A stretch of DNA of 64,000 nt from Diphasiastrum complanatum (GCA_029204225.1 CM055099.1:62999142-63063141); one strand, 5' to 3'. Counted from the first letter of the stretch, positions 47,660-58,276 are shown. Notes: generated from the sequence alone by a model not told the origin. Numbers and translations: made by a program.

Positions 47660-50309
47660 CAGAGAACTTGCCCCTTCAAAGTGAAATTCACAAAAATGGA
47701 CTTTCATGGGATTTTGATTTTACATCGAATTCCAAGTGAAAAGTTTACTCCATTATTGTACTTGGTTCCAAAAAATAGATAAATAAAGTATTCATTGAAA
47801 ACTGGTTACTAAACAAAATTCTGAAAATTAGGATCATGAAATCCATGTTGGTGTCAAGCAAGACGTCTATGTGTTTGTTGACATCACCAATCATGCTACT
47901 TGAAGTTGGCAATCCAGATTCTAGCTCATACTCTTCTTGGCATTACCTCTTGAGAATCTTGATGTGAAGCAAAATAATTTGTCTTAATTCTTGTAACACC
48001 CTATCAAGTTGGAAGTAACTTAAAGCTGAAACTTAGAAACAACAAAATATATGAAAAATGGAAGCCCATTGTGTGGGGGGTCGGGGCCCCATGTTGAAGA
48101 CACAAAGAGTTTGAAGTTTGCAATATGTTACAAGGAGTTGTTATATAATTTGCAACTTCGTACTACAAAGTACAAAGTATGAACTATCCTCCTTCGATAG
48201 CCCACCAAATTGGAATATAAAATCAACAAAATGTTCTATATGATGGAGGTTGGCTAGTTGTGTGGGGAGCCCATCTTGAAGACATGCAGAGCTTGAAGTA
48301 TGTAATGAGCTGCAAGGAGTTGTCATTCAATTATTACAATCTACAACTTTAAGATAAAATCACAAAGTGCTCGAAGTTTGTAATAAGGTAAACCTATGCA
48401 AGTTGCAAGGAATCCTCACTCAAGTATATGTAGTAACAATTGACTACTCTTATAGGTACTCTAACTCAACTCATGACATCTAAATTTTTTTAATGGAACC
48501 CATCAAACTAAGATTTTAGTACAAATTATACACTTCAATAAAAAGGCCCAAATCACAAGGGCTTGTGTGAAACATCCAAATTGGCTCTTGAAGGGCATGA
48601 GAGGCATCAAATTTCAACATTGGTTCCATCAATCCCCTTGTCCCTTCTGGGCCTTGTCACTCCTCATCCTTGGGATTCCTCACTTGTGTAACCATCAAAA
48701 TTTGAAAGGCATACCTTTGTGACTATTGGCCTCTGACTTTCCATTACCAATGTCCTTTGGCTTTTCATTACAGTGAATGTGAGAAAATTTTTTAAAGAAT
48801 TTTTTAACTTTGAAATTTAAGGAGATGCTTCTAACTTCATAAAGGGGCATCAAGTTCTTGAACTCTTACACGAAGTTTGATTTACTCATTTGGCTTAAGA
48901 AGGGATTTATGTTTATTTAAAATAGCCTTATAGTGGCATTCAATGAATCCTCTTGTTGTTTTTTTCAATAAAATATATATCTTTGAAGGGCATTTCACCT
49001 TTGCAAATTCTAAACAAGATCCACCTATGTGCATATGCATATGCATGCTTGGAAGTTGGAACCTTCAAGATGCAATGCCTTACTTGAGAGTAAAACAAAT
49101 TCACTAAATGCTACTTGAATTCCATCTTTTAAAATGCCATTCAACTTTGAATGTTTTGTGAATAAGTATAACTTCATCTAAAAGCCAAAGTATAATAGCC
49201 CCTTTGTGAATATGTTCTAAAACATGCTCCAAAAATTCAAATGTCTCAGCATTTTATTAAAAGACAACAAATGAATAAGCATAGCAAGCTGAATGTTCAT
49301 GAAAAATGAACCAAGTCATTTTGAGAGAAACACGTGACCCTCAAATTCCAAGTTTGCCCTTGATATGACTTAGTTGATGCCAGATGTAGAGAGTAATCAT
49401 TGAACACACAAAAAAAATGTTTGCGTAAGATTCTCAACTTGGCAACAAAATTAAAGAGAATACGATCATTTGTAGATGCTACCTTTGTATTCTCGACCCA
49501 GTGACAATATAAAAAAACTATAGGCATTTGTTAAATCTAATGCCCTATGCAAAAATTCTGTACAAAAGTAGTAGAAGAAATACATCACAACAAAAGCCAT
49601 CTTTTTTTTTGTAATGGAACAAAATTTAATAACATCACTACAAGTGCCCCCATTTTCTTTTATCTCTGTTTCCATGATACTTGCACTAAGCGACGTTCTC
49701 AAAAATGCTAAAGGCCAAGAAATATCCCAAACGACTTGAAATTGGCACATGCTTGCAAGTTGTTTGGCATGTTAGCCATCCGCTGATTTTAACTTTTATC
49801 AATAAATCTTTTGGCATTTCACAAGCATCTTTTTATTCCATATTTGTATGTTCAGTATCGATGTTATTAACATTTTGTTAGTCATAACATATTTGTACAA
49901 GTGACATATTGCTTTATGGTTAGAAGGTTAACATTTTTGTATTGAGAGCATCAACAACAACAAAAATGCACTTGAAACCATGGAGTGTTTGCAAGCTTTT
50001 GGGAAGCTTTGTCTTAGAAATCCAAGAGATCTCACCTTATGAAAAGTGATATTGAGTATGTCTAGACCCCTATAGAGATCAATTATACAATCTTCATATG
50101 TAATGGTTCCATGTGATTTGTTGAGGGCAACATGAAACTCTGAAAATGGATATAAATGGACTATTTGTGGTTGACCCAAGTGATATTCATCATTTCTCAA
50201 GTCGACACATTAGTCCTTTCAAGCCATGCTAAGTAGATAGTTGATATCATTAAAATCTAGCATCGGTATATGTATGAAATCAATTTTTCACATCAATATT
50301 GACCCCAAT
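47660..50309. other. No gene seen; one weak duplication
   Basis: AT-rich. 48090-48160 and 48270-48340 are related ('TTGAAGACA…AGAG.TTGAAGT.TG' then 'CAAGGAGTTGT.AT..AATT'), a diverged roughly 180-bp duplication. Short minus ORFs at 49297-50200 show no motif. Confidence 0.35.
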
Positions 50310-50667
50310 CATTGTTTTGTAATTTCATTATTGTGTTGTTGCCAATTGTCTTGACTCTGCAACACAATGACTCCCTTTGTGTCAAATGTCCTTCAATAGC
50401 CCTTCCTACTTGATCTTGGACTTCTTCTTCACTTGGAGGTGACATCTTCTCTGATGATTGTTCATCTTCATCACTTAGCACTCCTAATTCATCCTCTAAT
50501 GATATCGATGAAGAATCACCGGCATCAGCTGCTGACTCATCACTTTTCTCATTTCCTAAGCTAGGGGTCTTTTTTGATTGAACTCTTGAAGCACTATCTT
50601 TTACTTAGGAGTTAGATGAATATCCATTGGAACACTTTTGGTTGCTGCAGATTGTTGGCATGTATCA
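50310..50667 (-). repeat. 358-bp direct repeat, copy 1
   Basis: Near-identical to 51206-51563 with only a handful of substitutions and compensating small indels. Both carry the minus frame 'MLSDEDEQSSEKMSPPSEEE', 'VQDQVGRAIEGHLTQRES'. They flank a gag fragment. Either LTR-like ends of a small element or a segmental duplication of 896 bp. Confidence 0.9.
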
Positions 50668-50672
50668 CTGAA

Positions 50673-50987
50673 TCATTGCATTGTTTGCTCCCATTTTTCC
50701 TTCTGAAGTATATCTTCACAATGAATAGCCAAATGCATCAAATAATCCAATGAACATGACGTTGACATGGATGCGACTACAATAATCTTGAGCTTCGTTT
50801 TGAGTCGATCGAGATAATAATGGACATAAGAGGGCTCATTCAATAAATCGTTTGGAGTTAGCATGTTGATGTGCACATTATACCAAGACATTGAATCACT
50901 TTGTTTCAAAGAACACCAGTCCTTGAAATTGTCTTGATCAAAGACTCTTTTGAATTCACTCTTGAAAAGTCCCCAGTTCCATTCCAC
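50673..50987 (-). pseudogene. Gypsy-type gag fragment
   Basis: 'MEWNWGLFKSEFKRVFDQDN' has the 'W--FK--F---F' opening of the retrotransposon gag domain (Retrotrans_gag-like). It continues 'SYVHYYLDRLKTKLKIIVVA' and 'YLMHLAIHCEDILQKEKWEQ'. No zinc knuckle or pol is visible. It sits between the two 358-bp direct repeats. Confidence 0.5.
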
Positions 50988-51205
50988 ATAATTTTGAGCA
51001 TGTTTTCACCAATATATAATAGATCTCATAAAGTACAATGTTGCAAAAGTAACTTTGTCGAAATTGAAACTTGCATGGTAAGAGAAATAATACTCCATGA
51101 AACTCAACCATTCATTTATTTCCATTGGATGGCTATTCCACCATTGGGCTTGAGTCGCTTGAATTACCTATTATAACTTGCTCCTCATTTAAACCCACTC
51201 GACAC

Positions 51206-51563
51206 CATTGTTCTGTAATTTCATTATTGTGTTGTTGCCAATTGTCTTGACTCTGCAACACAATGACTCCTTTTGTGTCAAATGTCCTTCAATAGCCCTT
51301 CCTACTTGATCCTGGACTTCTTCTTCACTTGGAGGTGACATCTTCTCTGATGATTGTTCATCTTCATCAGTTAGCACTCCTGATTCATCCTCTGATGATA
51401 TTGATGAAGAATCACCGGCATCACCAATTGACTCATCACTTTTCTCATTTCCTAAGCTAGGAGTCTTTCTTGATTGAACTCTTGAAGCACTATCTTTTAC
51501 TTAGGTAGTTAGATGAATATCCACTGGAACACTTTTGGTTGCTGCAGATTGTTGGCATGTATC
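51206..51563 (-). repeat. 358-bp direct repeat, copy 2
   Basis: Partner of the repeat at 50310-50667, offset by 896 bp. High identity points to a recent event compared with most repeats here. Confidence 0.9.
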
Positions 51564-52190
51564 TTATAGGCATTCCAGTCTTAACTCTAAGGTCATAGTG
51601 TTTCAATTTTTTTTAGCTTATATTTTGGAGGAAATTTGATATCTTGGCTTTTCAAAAAGGAAGATACTATATCACTCTCATCTTGTAAAGCTGAATATAA
51701 GGCACTTACTATTGTGGATAGCTCAATGGTCACAAAAATATTAGTTATGAATTCAACTACATGACTTCTATCCATAAAATTGATATCCGGTATTAAGCAA
51801 TTGTTTATAGGGATTATTAAAATCCTAACTGCAAAATACATTTCCCTATCACACTTACTACCTCTAATGTCCACTATTCTTCCTTGGAATTTTTAGTCCC
51901 CTGAAATCTTTTTTTCAGCTAAGGTACAACAAAGATATAAAAACATTAGTAAATGTTAAAAAATGAATTATTGTAGGAAAAAAGTCAGGAACAATTTCAT
52001 TTCTATCCTATTTATGGGTTGAATTATTGATACACAAAAATCATCTACTAGTATGAAAAATAGTACTAGTTTGATCTTTTGCATATAATTTACCATAGGA
52101 TTTAACCAAAAATGAAATCAATTTTTCACTATTGATCAGTTCCTATTAACAAAGTTTCCAGTACAATTGGAGTTAGAATTAAAGTAGATC
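51564..52190. other. No gene seen
   Basis: AT-rich. A 93-codon minus ORF (51593-51874) contains 'MDRSHVVEFITNIFVTIELS' but no recognisable family motif. Confidence 0.25.
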
Positions 52191-52442
52191 ATTGTGCTAC
52201 TATACTGTGGGTCCTATCAGTCGATAAGGATCAGTTGGCCTCACCAGAGGCAAGTCGATGGGACACGCGTCCCACCAACGGCAACCTGGGTCATGCATGG
52301 GTTGCCTGAGTGAAAAACTATATGTACAGTGTAATTTCATTTTGAAAAATACAGTTGCTATGTGAGCTTGCTGTAAAGAGTATTTTCTGTCTGTGTTACT
52401 GTGTAGCACGATCTGTGTTCCTGTTCAAAGGAAATTCTAAGT
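52191..52442 (+). mobile_element. Putative Copia LTR remnant
   Basis: Placed because TGGTATCAAAGCC (52443-52455) has the form of the Met-tRNA primer site. The preceding 250 bp has the AT-rich promoter-like and 'GTGTTACTGTGTAGCAC' composition of a short LTR. No second copy is in the window, so the left limit is arbitrary and the canonical CA end is lost. Confidence 0.35.
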
Positions 52443-52455
52443 TGGTATCAAAGCC
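52443..52455 (+). other. Copia-type primer binding site
   Basis: TGGTATCAAAGCC, one mismatch from the canonical TGGTATCAGAGC over the first 12 positions. Confidence 0.5.
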
Positions 52456-53721
52456 GTACATGTAGTGTACATAGTACAGTGTCGTCGTTGAAGAGAGCTT
52501 CGGGAGAAGAGCAGTATTTTGAGAGTTCGGAGTTTACGACGAGTTGTAGACGGAATGTGAAGCACTGGTGCACAGAGTCTAGCACACATAAGCTTGTTGA
52601 GCTTGAGACTGTGTGAGGATCTGGAAACAAGAGTTGTCGGCTGAATCAGAACCTTAGCAAAACAGAATTTTGAAATTTCAAAGGAAGGCTACCTGGCGGT
52701 TGCAGTCGGTGTGCATTCAAATGGACACCGTTTTGAGAACAGTTTAAAGCATCACACTCCTAGCAGTAGGGCAAATTCAGAGAAAGAGGATTGGCCTATC
52801 AGAGAATTGTGAACAAGAAGCCAAGATCAATTTTTTGAGAAAAATCCTGGCCTAGGATCTAGAAGCTCAAAAACATGGATTTCTCTCTGTACTCAACAAT
52901 TTTTGTTGTTGTAAATTTAGGAAGGAGGGCGCCCTGATCAGTTCAATCAGATCTGAGTTGGTTGTGACTGGCTGTGGAAGCGCAAGGGTGCTGGATCAGA
53001 TTTCAGAGAGCAGCCATACCCAAAACCTTGAAAATAAGGGAGAAGAGGAGCTCGTGGAGCTCGCGCACGGCCAGTGAGAAGGAGGCCATTGCATCTTCAG
53101 GGTGCTAGCAGCTAATGGAGAAGGACTGAATGCATGGAACCAATCTGGACCGCTAGCTTAAGGATGGGGAGGATGGATGGTGGAGATCAAACCTCTAGCA
53201 GGCAACATGGACTGTGAGATGTGAAGAGATCGTTGGATCTCCTTCCTTCCATGGGAAACTTCATTAGAAGGGGCTGAAGGGCATTTAGCCATTCAATCTC
53301 AATCAAAATTTTCATATTGAAAGTTGAGTTGGGTCCAAATTCATTGAAGGTTGAAGTCTCTTCAAATTGAAGAATTAGTTCAGAAAGTTAAAAAAGGTCC
53401 TTAATTTTGTCTCCTTTATCCGTTTTGACCCCCAAGGGCTACGAACTCCAAACGAAGGGCACCCGAACTGTACCTACAAGTATGGTACAAAAAAACAGAG
53501 TGATTTCAGTGGAGAAAGTGTTTGGACTGCACCAAAAGTGATTGCATCATTCAATTGGGAATGTAGTTGGGAGTTGACGACAGAGTGCATTTCGGAAGGC
53601 GAAGCCGATTTGGCTTTCAATTTGGAGGAAAATCCGCGAGTGGCCACCACTTGGTTTTATGCAAACAAACAAGGATCTACGCTTTTCCAAGTGACAGTCA
53701 AAGATGCCAATGCAAAGCGGA
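52456..53721. other. Purine-rich leader-like sequence, no gene
   Basis: Purine-rich plus strand with few long ORFs, following a primer-site-like motif. It may be the untranslated leader or gag relic of a retroelement. Not identified. Confidence 0.3.
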
Positions 53722-53817
53722 GCAATATCATCCAATATGGGTTGCAGTGGGTCCCCTATAGCCAATGGGGCAATATCATCCAATATGGGTTGCAGTGGGT
53801 CCCCTAAAGCCATTGCT
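53722..53817 (+). repeat. 48-bp tandem duplication
   Basis: 'GCAATATCATCCAATATGGG' + 'TTGCAGTGGGTCCCCTA' is repeated at 53770 with one substitution (TATAGCCAATGG versus TAAAGCCATTGC). In frame, 48 bp adds 16 codons, so an ORF stays open. Confidence 0.95.
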
Positions 53818-54131
53818 CCCATTTTGGACTCTTCAGTGCCCCTACTTCATAGGAATGACGGGTATCTCCATCACCGATCCAGTTCTTCAATCCGTCGCAC
53901 ATCTCCTCATCAAGTTTCTAGTCGTAGGAAGTTTGCGAAAGGATCGCCTCCAGTCTCTCCTCCTCCATAAACTTGTGGAATCCCACAAGGCTCTCCATCA
54001 TTTGTGCCCTATGATTGACTGTTGGCTGATTCTAACGAATCTCCAAGATACTCGACCAGAGCTACCCAAGAGCACCTCTTACCTTAGACCGAGGAGGTCT
54101 CTGAGAAGACGAGATGAATGAATATTGAGAT
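53818..54131. other. Unassigned sequence left of the 54-kb element
   Basis: A 118-codon plus ORF (53765-54121; '…FIGMTGISITDPVLQSVAHL…') and an arginine/tryptophan-rich minus frame overlap. Neither is identifiable. Confidence 0.2.
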
Positions 54132-54136
54132 CTGAG
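54132..54136. repeat. Target site duplication, left (CTGAG)
   Basis: Paired with CTGAC at 60490-60494; four of five bases agree, consistent with an old 5-bp duplication. Confidence 0.6.
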
Positions 54137-54797
54137 TGTGAAAAAAGTGGATCTTGAATGGATCCAAACTCCCAAAATACTTGGCTAAGTAAGATCTTTG
54201 CACAGCAAGCTACAAAAGCTAGAAATGGCAAAGCATCCTAATGCTACCTTTGATACACATGAACTTGACAAAGCATTCAAGAGACAAAAGAAACTAATAA
54301 AAGGTATTGATGGCAGCCAAAAATAGTAGCAAACAGGGCTCCCAACAGTAGCCTACCACTTTTGGAAACCTCTTAAGATCATACACAAAAGCTTGAAGAC
54401 AATACACACAAAGCAATGCTCACAATGGAGGAAGAAACTGTGATAATGATCTATTGATCTCTCTCAACAATACAATAAGTTTCTCCAACATGTTCTCCAT
54501 GAATTTCAGCCTAATATAGGTGAGAGAGATGACTCTCTCTCCTCTCTCTAGAACTTTGGACCCAATTTTAAGGCACCAGAAGCCTAACATAGCCAATTTT
54601 GGCCTATATGTCCAAATAACATTATTTTGGTGTCATTTTGAAGGTCCTAAAGTTTGAGACTTCTTCAACATGAAATATATACTAAAATAGAAGTATCTAG
54701 GCCTCTTTTACACATATGAAAGGCTAGATCCAAAACTATGTACAAAAATTGCCAATTTAGGCCTCAAACTAGCTAAGAAATGTTGACAATTTTCACA
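54137..54797 (-). mobile_element. 3' LTR, 661 bp
   Basis: Plus-strand reading TGTGAAAAAAGTGG…GACAATTTTCACA, so on the minus strand it opens TGTGAAAATTGTC and ends …TTTTTTCACA. Matches 59835-60489 throughout. Confidence 0.92.
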
Positions 54798-54807
54798 CTC
54801 CCTCTTC
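54798..54807 (-). other. Polypurine tract
   Basis: The minus strand reads GAAGAGGGAG immediately before the 3' LTR start. Confidence 0.85.
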
Positions 54808-54810
54808 AAC

Positions 54811-55236
54811 TTAACTTGCTAGTTTTACAACACTACTTTGCTCCAACCTAAGAATGATCTCCATCATGATAATAGATCTCTTCTCAAGTGTTCTAATATG
54901 TACAATATAAAGTACAACATAATTGATATAAATAATAGTATCCATATAGGATGCTGCACTATTTCTTACATCAATTTTACATAGAATGGTGAACAACATA
55001 CATGTAAAAGAACATAGAATCATAATGAAAGAATTCCTCCATGTATCCACCTTTGAATTCTCTGTAAAACAGCAACAAACAAGCTGTAAGTGAAAGTAAC
55101 CAACAAGTGTCTGTGTGCCTCCTCCACATTCCACTATGCCCATAGTGAATGCACCATGCATCTCCATGAATGAACCTCCATCACCACCTTGCCTTTGTAG
55201 ATCTCCAATCCATGAAAGCCAGTAAATGAATGCCAA
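54811..55236 (-). CDS. Unknown ORF in the 54-kb element, 141 codons
   Basis: Last ORF before the polypurine tract. Contains hydrophobic, Cys-rich text ('HLQLVCCCFTENSKVDTWRN', 'MILCSFTCMLFTILCKIDV') that could form one or two membrane segments, then 'VVLYIVHIRTLEKRSIIMME'. No RNase H motif. It overlaps the next ORF by 103 bp in another frame. A membrane-anchored, envelope-like product is conceivable but unsupported. Confidence 0.25.
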   Translation of the reverse strand: MAFIYWLSWIGDLQRQGGDGGSFMEMHGAFTMGIVECGGGTQTLVGYFHLQLVCCCFTENSKVDTWRNSFIMILCSFTCMLFTILCKIDVRNSAASYMDTIIYINYVVLYIVHIRTLEKRSIIMMEIILRLEQSSVVKLAS

Positions 55237-55664
55237 AATGATATGTTCTCTGTTCCATTTGAATGAGAAAAACCTAAACTTGAAATATTTGAAGTATCTC
55301 TACAAGATTTGCATACAACCCTTGATCCTACATTGTCAACAATTTGCCAATTTGCCAACACTAGGATGCTAGATCTTGAACTTTGCTCAAAAGTAAACAT
55401 ATTGACCACTTCAATATCTTTCAAGATTTGAGTGAATGCATGTTCTTGGTCATAAAAACCAGCAATGATAACTATTCCATCTCCAAGATCCAAAGGATGC
55501 AAAACTATGGAACTAGTTTCATTGAATTTTGACAATTCCAGCACATTGACATGACAAAGTTCATACATGAGATTAAACAAGTAAGGTAGAGTAAAGGGAC
55601 ACTTCCTTGCTGCTCCAAGAACCTTCAAGAACCTGTAAAAATAGATCCAAAATGCTTTGCCCAT
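55134..55664 (-). CDS. Unknown ORF in the 54-kb element, 176 codons
   Basis: Reads 'MGKAFWIYFYRFLKVLGAAR', '…VLHPLDLGDGIVIIAGFYDQ', 'FTGFHGLEIYKGKVVMEVHS'. The 'VL-PLDL-DG-V' phrase is also present in the 208-codon ORF of this element (about 56835), so the cargo region contains an internal duplication. No known retroelement domain recognised. Confidence 0.3.
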   Translation of the reverse strand: MGKAFWIYFYRFLKVLGAARKCPFTLPYLFNLMYELCHVNVLELSKFNETSSIVLHPLDLGDGIVIIAGFYDQEHAFTQILKDIEVVNMFTFEQSSRSSILVLANWQIVDNVGSRVVCKSCRDTSNISSLGFSHSNGTENISFWHSFTGFHGLEIYKGKVVMEVHSWRCMVHSLWA

Positions 55665-55839
55665 GCGGCTCCCCTTTGATGCTTTTGACTACCTTCCAAT
55701 TGCTACTTGCCTCTTGGTGTTGATGAAGCAATTCAAGATCAACATCTTGATCTTCCAATAAAACATCAAGGACTTTGCATTTCTTCAGATCTGAACCTCT
55801 GAAGATACTCCCTCCCAAACACATGATTATTCTCATCAT
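55573..55839 (-). CDS. Unknown ORF in the 54-kb element, 88 codons
   Basis: 'VLDVLLEDQDVDLELLHQHQ' and 'NWKVVKSIKGEPHG' suggest an acidic helical stretch. It overlaps the preceding ORF in another frame; the two could be one frame before a single-base shift near 55620. Confidence 0.25.
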   Translation of the reverse strand: MMRIIMCLGGSIFRGSDLKKCKVLDVLLEDQDVDLELLHQHQEASSNWKVVKSIKGEPHGQSILDLFLQVLEGSWSSKEVSLYSTLLV

Positions 55840-56066
55840 TGCTTGATTTCAACCTTTCACTATAGTTAGTGAAAACAATGTCACCATCATAAACCAAAAG
55901 ATAGAATTCTACAATTCTATCCAACATGAAGTAGAGTAGATGAAGTTGAGTATCAAACCTAATCAAACCAGCCCATTTGAGTTCAAACCAAACCTCAATG
56001 AGCTCACCAATGAGATCTTCCTTTTCTTAAAGAAATTTCCACTTGAGTTGCTCCATGTAGTCTTCT

Positions 56067-56582
56067 TCATCCAATCTTTTGCTCTTGATCATGCATGAAC
56101 ACTCCACCACAATCATAGCATCCTTTGAGTTGATGAAGAGATGTAAGATCCATGCCTTGGATCTTCTCAAGAGTCACTCTTCCTTTGCCCTTTCCTTCAC
56201 AAGACTCCCTCTTAATGATCACACCATAAAATTTAGCAATCTCTCTCTTGATAGTTGCATCATAAGAAATGGAAGAATCTCGAACATTAGAAGCCGTGAA
56301 AAGAATACATAGTACCTTCAACATTAGAATGATTGAAGTACTTTTTCTTGTCAAACCTGGACTTTTAATCAATGATATAGGTAATGACAATGAACCCTCA
56401 CTATCATTCACAAATGCATCATTCAAAGTACATCCTACTTTGAACACTCGACATTCATCTCTCCCTTTTGACTTGAGATCTTCCTCACCAAGTCTCATGA
56501 TAGATACATGTGACACCACTTGTTGCACAAATGACTTTCTTGGACTCACCACATAAAGATGCAAAAGAAACTTTTTTTTCAA
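56067..56582 (-). CDS. Unknown ORF in the 54-kb element, 171 codons
   Basis: '…LLHLYVVSPRKSFVQQVVSH' overlaps the 208-codon ORF in another frame. It continues 'GRDECRVFKVGCTLNDAFVN', 'IAKFYGVIIKRESCEGKGKG' and 'HQLKGCYDCGGVFMHDQEQK'. The 'GCYDCGG' is not a CCHC knuckle. Unidentified. Confidence 0.3.
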   Translation of the reverse strand: MKKKFLLHLYVVSPRKSFVQQVVSHVSIMRLGEEDLKSKGRDECRVFKVGCTLNDAFVNDSEGSLSLPISLIKSPGLTRKSTSIILMLKVLCILFTASNVRDSSISYDATIKREIAKFYGVIIKRESCEGKGKGRVTLEKIQGMDLTSLHQLKGCYDCGGVFMHDQEQKIG

Positions 56583-57111
56583 ACATGCTCAAAGCACCAT
56601 CTCTTTCCAAATGAGTAAATAAGTCATTAGCAACAATTATTTCCAAAGAAGAGTTTTCATCACCTCCATTGATGAAGTTAGCTCTCTTCTTACCTTTTCC
56701 ATTTTTGCACTTGCCATGTAGTTCCATTGAAGAGCCACCAAGACTTGGAAATCTATGAGTAGAAGAGTTCAAAAATGATACTAATTTAGCACCACATGAC
56801 TCCATTTGACTAGTAGGAAGCACTAGTCCATCTTCAAGATCCAATGGATCCAAAACATTGATCATAGATTCACCAAAAGTTGCCAAGTTAGCACAACAAT
56901 AACTATCTCCAAGAAGCTCATTCGATCTCAACCTAGATATAGCATAAGAAAGCTCTTTAGACTTTGCATAAGATCTAACAATCTTATTGATGCTAGGAAT
57001 TGACTTTTGAAAGTTGAGAGAACCACCAACATCCATTTCATTCCTTTTGTTAGACATAACAAATGCATCAAGCTTGTAAAGTTTACCTTGTCTATTGCCC
57101 CTAACAATCAA
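56485..57111 (-). CDS. 208-codon ORF: protease linker fused to unknown sequence
   Basis: The first residues 'RGNRQGKLYKLDAF' match the short block that links Copia protease to integrase. Instead of the integrase zinc finger it continues with unfamiliar sequence ('SINKIVRSYAKSKELSYAIS', 'MINVLDPLDLEDGLVLPTSQ', 'MELHGKCKNGKGKKRANFIN', 'CATSGVTCIYHETW'). Longest open frame of the window outside the repeats. The exact switch point from Copia to foreign sequence is at about residue 25. Confidence 0.4.
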   Translation of the reverse strand: MIVRGNRQGKLYKLDAFVMSNKRNEMDVGGSLNFQKSIPSINKIVRSYAKSKELSYAISRLRSNELLGDSYCCANLATFGESMINVLDPLDLEDGLVLPTSQMESCGAKLVSFLNSSTHRFPSLGGSSMELHGKCKNGKGKKRANFINGGDENSSLEIIVANDLFTHLERDGALSMFEKKVSFASLCGESKKVICATSGVTCIYHETW

Positions 57112-57420
57112 GACATCTCCCTTATAAATGAAGCAAACATCCCCACAAACTTTGTCTTGTACTCTTTCTTTAGCATTTGACCAACACTTAGCAAATTCCT
57201 TGAAAGTGAAGGAATGTAAAGAACACCATCAAGCCTTGCATTCCTATTAGTAGAAAGGCAAATAGGAATTGAGCCAATACCTTTGATCATACACTCACCA
57301 CCATTTGGCATGTGAACCACTTTCTTGGTTCCAACATAAGAGATCAAAGAAGTAAAGAACTCCTTGTGACTAGTCATGTGTGTCCACTATCTATCCACCA
57401 TGAATCCTTGTCACTTCTAC
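57108..57420 (-). pseudogene. Copia aspartic protease
   Basis: The active-site block 'WWIDSGHT' is followed, after a frame slip, by 'MTSHKEFFTSLISY' (normally continuous D-S-G…H-M-T). Then come 'KKVVHMPNGGECMIKGIGSI', 'VLYIPSLSRNLLSVGQ'. The shift directly after the catalytic Asp-Ser-Gly would kill the enzyme. The domain is closely similar to the protease end of the element at 62.8 kb ('ECAIKGIGTIPI'). Confidence 0.85.
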
Positions 57421-57930
57421 TTGACATTAGACTTGAAGAACACATCATGAGAGAATCACAAGAATCTAGATCCTCATTAGAAGTACAAAAGTTGTTTTGC
57501 TTGCTACCTTCATTACTTTGCTTCTTATGACATTCAGTTGCAAAATGACCTTTTATCCCACAATAAAAGCTCTTGAACTTTGACTTATCTTTCTTTCTAA
57601 AAGAAGTAGAAGAGGAGGAGGAACAATGATCATCATGATCCGAGTTATCACCTTTGGACCATTTTGCTTTGCCTTTATCTTTGCCTTTGACTTTGCCTTC
57701 TGTGAAGAAAGCCTCTTCACATCCACCTTGCAAGGATGCACCATCAAGCTTTGATTGCAACCTATGTTCTTCAGCCAATAAGAATTCCTGCAAGTCAACC
57801 ACACTTGGCAAGACTCTTTGAATGACAAAACTTTGCACAAGGTTAGCATGTTCATCTAGCAAACCATTCAGCATAACTTGGACTATTTCACCATCTTTTA
57901 TGCTTTCATCAATGCATGCTAGATCATCAC
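57421..57930 (-). pseudogene. Copia gag C-terminal half with degenerate zinc knuckle
   Basis: 'VMLNGLLDEHANLVQSFVIQ', '…LQEFLLAEEHRLQSK' is the gag C-terminal motif, followed by a Lys/Gly-rich linker and Ser run. 'SFYCGIKGHFATEC' is a CCHC knuckle with its first Cys replaced by Ser. It leads into the protease. Confidence 0.82.
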
Positions 57931-57947
57931 ATTAGAGGTTTTCTAAA

Positions 57948-58276
57948 TCCAAAAAAGACCCTTTGTAAAGATTCTTTTTATATTTTTTCTCAAATTTTTC
58001 TTACACATGGACCAATCAAAACACTCAAATTTGAAATCTACGTAACGTAACTTTTTGAGTCCACATTTTGATTCCATACTAAAAATGGCATAACTTTTTA
58101 GTGGTAAGTCCGAATTTAGCGAAGTTTGGTGCATTGGAAAGCGCTTTCCAATGATGTGCTACATGACATACTTCTGAGCTACGACTAAAAAGTTATGGCA
58201 AGTCAAATGTATTAGTGTTATAATATTTTAATAATAAAAAAGACATCTTGCACGAATTCTTAAAGGGTCTTTTTGG
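57948..58276. mobile_element. MITE-like insertion inside gag, about 329 bp
   Basis: Bounded by inverted repeats CCAAAAAAGACCCTTT and AAAGGGTCTTTTTGG. Interior holds a second inverted pair (GGCATAACTTTTTAGT at 58087, ACTAAAAAGTTATGGC at 58185) around a perfect 22-bp palindrome (58132-58153, CATTGGAAAGC and its complement). It separates the N-terminal gag frame ('VLRVKSLSIRGVL') from the C-terminal gag frame. No clear target duplication was found, so superfamily is unassigned. Confidence 0.6.
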
